Positions 60,208-64,000 of a stretch of 64,000 nucleotides of DNA are shown here, one piece after another (position 1 is the first letter of the stretch; each line of letters opens with the position of its first letter). Below the pieces are notes generated by a model. That model was not told the origin of the DNA. It saw only the letters and a list, made by a program, of their open reading frames with translations, and did not search any database. Origin of the DNA: Oscheius dolichura (taxonomy: Eukaryota > Nematoda > Chromadorea > Rhabditida > Rhabditidae); assembly GCA_932521035.1 (NCBI GenBank), contig OW051492.1, positions 3,348,001 through 3,412,000 on the forward strand, in the 5' to 3' direction. Both the position numbers and the translations under genes were made by a program.

Positions 60208-60350
60208 TTCATACGGTTGTCGTCCCTGCCATCAGCCTGGTCGTCCTCTCGGCCTTCATCGCGGTCCGCGTGCCGACTGTCGTCCGAGATGTCGTCTCGT
60301 TCACCGTCTGCCCCGAGCCCTGGCAGATTGCTCCTGCCCGTTTTAAAACC
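60208..60350 (+). other. Possible exon with a membrane helix
   Basis: The plus strand is open and encodes LHTVVVPAISLVVLSAFIA, then a short loop with FTVCPEPWQIAPA. Coding-like composition, but no splice partner or family recognised. It could be a 5' exon of F3 by analogy with the membrane segment of F4, which is speculative. Confidence 0.3.
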
Positions 60351-60507
60351 TTTCTCATAGATGAAGCAGGGTTCCGAAAAACTGATGGTTCACACAAAGC
60401 GTCGATTGAGGAAATCGATCGACGCTTTTCAAAGGCGAAAAAGCTTCTAGCTTTGGCAAAGGCGAAACTTGTTCATCTCTGTCTCCAGACTGTGAATACT
60501 GGCCCCG

Positions 60508-61634
60508 ATGGACTATCCCTACACTTTGAAGCATCTCTCCCGATCGCCGTTGCCTCTGGATCGAGTACCGTCTCATCTCTGCGTCGAGATTATTCTAAAG
60601 GTGGCTGTCTCTCTTTCCCAAATGGCCCTCTCCCTTTCAGCAATCAGTCCATTCCATTTTCAATCTCCTCCATACAAATTCAAGATGTGCCGTTCTGGTG
60701 GAAGCCGCCTTGTCGAGTAATCCGAATGTGGCCATAATTCAAGAGATTCTCACAAAAATCGATAAGGTAAGGATAGTAGGAAGTAGTCTCAAAGTGTAAA
60801 TTCAGAAAGAGCTGATCGAATACTTGGCTGGCTGCCCATAGAAATGAACATACTGTTTCCTCCCTCGAGCTATCTAACACCAGCAGACGACGTGAAATTA
60901 GGCAGCTGGCTTTCGGAAACCCGTTGTGCAATTGGCCTTTTAGTTTCTCATAAATAAATGAACTAGGATGAGGTTCTAGGACAGGAGCCCTGCTATAGGT
61001 AACCTGGCTAATTGACGGGCTCCACGTTATTAACTGTAAATAATTTACAGTACTTATTACCTCACCGATTTATGGGCCGAGCAACGGCGACACGAACCCC
61101 GCCGGGTATCTCTCCAGTCTCTTCCCGACGGGCTGTGGGGGAAAATACTGGCAAAGGTAGTTCATCCTCTTTGTTTACCTGATACGAACCAGACTGCTGC
61201 CGTTTCTGCCATTCGCCTGATCAAGACCAATTCCACGGCGACGGCCGCTTTCGACGATTACGTAGAGTCAGTGTTGCCTATTTGGGCCATGGTCCAGTCT
61301 GCCCCGTTGGCCAACCAAGAAGAAAAATGGGGAGAATTGAAAGTAAGGGGCCGGCCGATAGGATATCACGAGTCGTCATTGTTCAAGGCAAGTTTCCGGC
61401 CAACTTAATCAAACGAGGCATTCAGAACTCGTTGAAGACATACTTTGGCCAACTAAGAAAAAACGTTCGTGGAAAAAGGCGGAGATCGTTGCCGATAAGC
61501 TGGAGGAGAAGCAACGAGGTTTGGAACAACTGATGAAGAACAGCGGGAGATATGACTTGCTCGGCCAAACACTTATCCCAAGCAAGAAGCCTGAAGTAAA
61601 CGAAGAGCTTCTACATTTCCCAAAGCATATCTAA
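60508..61634 (+). CDS. F3: F-box-like repeat-family protein
   Basis: The most complete family copy. Exon 1 (60508-60600) is almost identical to that of F2 (YPYTLKHLSRSPLPLDRV). Exon 2 (60641-60766) has SRCAVLVEAALSSNPNVA and EILTKIDK. Later exons carry DLWAEQRRHEPRRVSLQ and SLPDGLWGKILAK (F-box-like), then TAAVSAIRLIKTNSTATAA and FDDYVESVLPIWAMVQS. The last exon is Lys/Glu-rich (KKAEIVADKLEEKQRG) and ends with the family signature NEELLHFPKHI. No internal stop was noticed in the exons read. The exons joining the middle are partly unresolved. Function unknown. Confidence 0.6.
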
Positions 61635-63349
61635 TTCAATTCTCGCATTTCTTTCCTAGGTTTCGTTGCTTTCAATAAAAGATCCACAACGAGGGCAACC
61701 AACACGTTCTCCGTGAGACATTTCGGGAATGATAGTCCATGTTGGAGACAGTACAGTGGACGGTTCCCTGGCACATGGCCCGTGGTGGACGACGGTGGAC
61801 ACGTGGATATGGAGGGCCCCACAAGAGAACTAATAAAAGCAGCTGATCCCTTCAGGGCTTTTACGCCTGTGGGGTTACGGTAATCGGGTTACCAAATAAG
61901 TACAACGTGCAGCGGAATATGAGGAGCCATGAGGACGGCCTCAAGTGCTACCATTGAATCGAGAGGGGCAACGGCAGAAAGGGCGGCCCATTTCAGGGAG
62001 GAGACACGTCGGCTGCTTGGATAACCGCAGTCCTGAAAGAAAAAGTATGATATGGAGAAAGCGGAACAAAGGATTAGGGAAATAGTAGCATTTCCGTCTA
62101 TTACGCCCCGTTCTCCTCATACTGCTTCTCGTCTTTCAAGTTGATGGCCCGTGATCGTAATCAAAAAGGCTATAGTACCCATCCTTTTGGGGCCAGCGCT
62201 TGTGAGCCTCACCAAACAGCTGTAGTGAAAAATGGTACAGAATCTTACGGTATCGACAGGCTAGCGGGCTATTTTTATAATGAAAGCGAATATGGGCGGC
62301 CGTTGCTGGCTAAAAGGCGGCGGTACAGTAGTCGTCAACTTTGAAAAGCTGGCAGCATTTCTGTCAATTTGAAGGACGAAAAAAAGAAGATGTAGATGCA
62401 AAGATGTAGCAACGAACCATTGTCTTCCGCCTTCCATCGTCCATTTGTCCGACCACGACGCATTCCCCAGCCGACGACGTCGTTCATCCTCCATCCTCCA
62501 GCCGCTGTGCCTGAACATCAAAAAACCGAGAGCCCGTCACAAAAAATTGGTTGGGAATGAAATGTATAGAGTATTTTAGCCAAAAAATAGAGCAGTCAGA
62601 GTTTCGGTTGCTTCCAGTTTCCCTATTGGTCGTCGTGTCACAGGTGAGCCAAAGACCGTCTTGGTAGACGCTGGACTCGGCCGACCGGGAAACTGGCCAG
62701 GACACCTTCTCTGGGAGAAAGGCTGCTTCGAGTGACGGTCTCTCGTCGCTGCCCCATTGGCCGCCACCTACTTATCTAATCCGAAGGAAAAAGAGGCATG
62801 GTAGAGTCTATCCCGCCCAACTAACTGGCCGGCACTTTTGGCTAGCAAATAAATAGGAAAAACGACCTGATTGCGACGAGGAGAGAAGACGGCCACCAGT
62901 TGGGGACTAAGAAGCGAAACTGACGGGCCTGCCCATCGAACGTTGTCGACGCGCCGTTTTGACAGGTTTTCGACCAGAGGGCTGTCAGAATAACTTCAAG
63001 AAGCAACTACAAGAAATGCTACCGTAACCGGCAATCCTCTCCCTGAAATAATCGGTTTTCAAGTTTTGCTGCTTTGGAATTGTTCCTATGATGGGGAGAT
63101 GGAGACCGGCGCCGTCTAATTCCTGGTTTCTTTCTGTCTAAGAAGCTGACTGCTGGTCCCAGCTTCAGTCAAATTAGAAACAAACGGGAATTGAGAACTT
63201 TGTCAGATGGGTAGTCTGTCTGGGTCGGGGTAGTCAGATGGTAGACAGCCTATGGAAACTAACTCGATAAATATCCCAAAAAAAATATTATTGAAATATT
63301 CATATACCTGTACAAGAGATCAATAAAAAATATAAAGGGACTCTATAGT
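61635..63349. other. Intergenic, no supported gene
   Basis: No exon chain or recognisable protein seen on either strand. It separates F3 from the gene entering at the right edge. Confidence 0.45.
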
Positions 63350-64000
63350 CTACTCTTCTTCGCTACTACCGCTGTATTCACTAAGCACTGTATCGTTGAC
63401 GTTGAAACCAGAAAGAAGCTCATCGTCATATCCTCCGAATTCGGTATATTTTGCTTTCGGACCGGTGCGAATTCTTTCTCTACGCTCCTTAAATATTCGC
63501 AATAAATTAGAGATATGAGAAAGCATACAAATTCAGATCGCCTCCTCGAAATTTCTCTGTCGAATTCTGCTGAAATTCGTTCTAATGCTATTTCCAGTTT
63601 GCGTTGCATGTAGGCTTGGTTTGAAGCACTTTCATTTAGCGCATTACACATGTTACGCTAAATAAAGTAGAATATTCATTTGCAAACTGGCTTACGATAT
63701 CTCGTTCTTCCAAATTCTGAACGAAAAATAGCTCTTGTGTAGCTGTGCGCCAATTTTTGGCCGCCTTTAGTTCAGCTTCATCTTCTGCTCGACCCTTCTT
63801 CTCGCGAAATTTAATTTCGTTAGTACTGAGCACGGGAAAATATGTACCCCTATAATACGATATACTAGCAACACTAAGACATACGCAATTTTATAAACGT
63901 CTCCTAATCGAGCGCCACATCCCTCAATGGGTAAACGTGGCTTTTCGTCCTTCTTGTAGTAATCTCCTAGATCCTCAATTCTCAATTGGCCAATACAAAA
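63350..64000 (-). CDS. Uncharacterised coiled-coil protein, 3' part
   Basis: Minus-strand gene running in from beyond the right edge. Exons in the window: 64000-63885 (partial), 63825-63696, 63657-63529 and 63487-63350, all in phase. Readable blocks are RIEDLGDYYKKDEKPRLPI, GCGARLGDVYKIATNEIKF, KNWRTATQELFFVQNLEE, YMQRKLEIALERISAEFD and RERIRTGPKAKYTEFGGYD; the end is acidic (SEYSGSSEEE). Helical and charged, probably coiled coil. The 5' part is outside the window and the family is not recognised. Confidence 0.6.

Noticed and set aside
60087-60737. 216-codon continuous ORF upstream of F3
   Set aside because: It runs across the F3 first exon in a different frame, so the total length is accidental. 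Only the short hydrophobic part at 60208-60350 was kept as a possible exon.

Overview
The window looks like genomic DNA from a nematode or a very nematode-like small metazoan. The evidence is a cuticlin-type ZP-domain gene, many introns of only about 38-48 bp with GT..TTNCAG borders, a nuclear tRNA-Leu, and conserved animal genes (ERH, CNOT2, a CCDC115/Vma22-like protein, AP-2, a Lbc/LARG-type RhoGEF). There is no bacterial operon structure. Most long open frames are shadows or run through short introns, so genes were read as spliced exons by hand. Where exon phases agree across junctions this is stated.

Layout. 1-4.27 kb: no recognisable gene, then tRNA-Leu(AAG). 4.6-5.8 kb: first member (F1) of a dispersed gene family with an F-box-like motif, flanked by a 45-bp direct repeat. 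7.43-8.50 kb: AT-rich hAT-like transposon with an imperfect 8-bp target duplication. 9.6-12.5 kb: cuticlin-like ZP gene, tail to tail with an AP-2 transcription factor (minus strand, 12.6-14.7 kb). 15.0-23.1 kb: a small membrane-protein gene, then a tandem cluster of ISG12/IFI6-IFI27-like genes and relics. Some are two-exon ISG12 genes and others are extended by a string of phase-0 Ala/Gly-repeat exons; two uncharacterised genes and a short inverted-repeat element are mixed in. 23.9-25.5 kb: an uncharacterised gene whose last intron holds a 981-bp inverted-repeat transposon that carries its own 129-codon ORF. 25.7-27.9 kb: duplicated 3' ends of CDC48/VCP flanking a second F-family gene (F2). 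27.9-33.7 kb: gene-poor.

33.8-52.0 kb: one very large plus-strand RhoGEF gene (about 30 exons; Ser-rich N-terminal half, DH-PH core, C-terminal coiled coil) with a small putatively myristoylated gene nested in its first intron. 52.8-56.6 kb: compact housekeeping block of ERH (+), CCDC115/Vma22-like (-) and CNOT2 (-). 57.5-58.1 kb: small coiled-coil gene with a tandemly duplicated exon. 58.2-61.6 kb: more F-family copies (3' fragment, pseudogene F4, apparently intact F3). 63.35-64 kb: 3' part of an uncharacterised coiled-coil gene that leaves the window on the right.

The most unusual features are the ISG12-like cluster built from repeat exons, including members broken by single-base changes, and the ORF-bearing inverted-repeat element whose stop codon lies inside its own terminal repeat. 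Two unrelated transposons here each carry a tRNA-like (A-box/B-box) sequence. Functional statements rest on family recognition by eye; nothing was searched.
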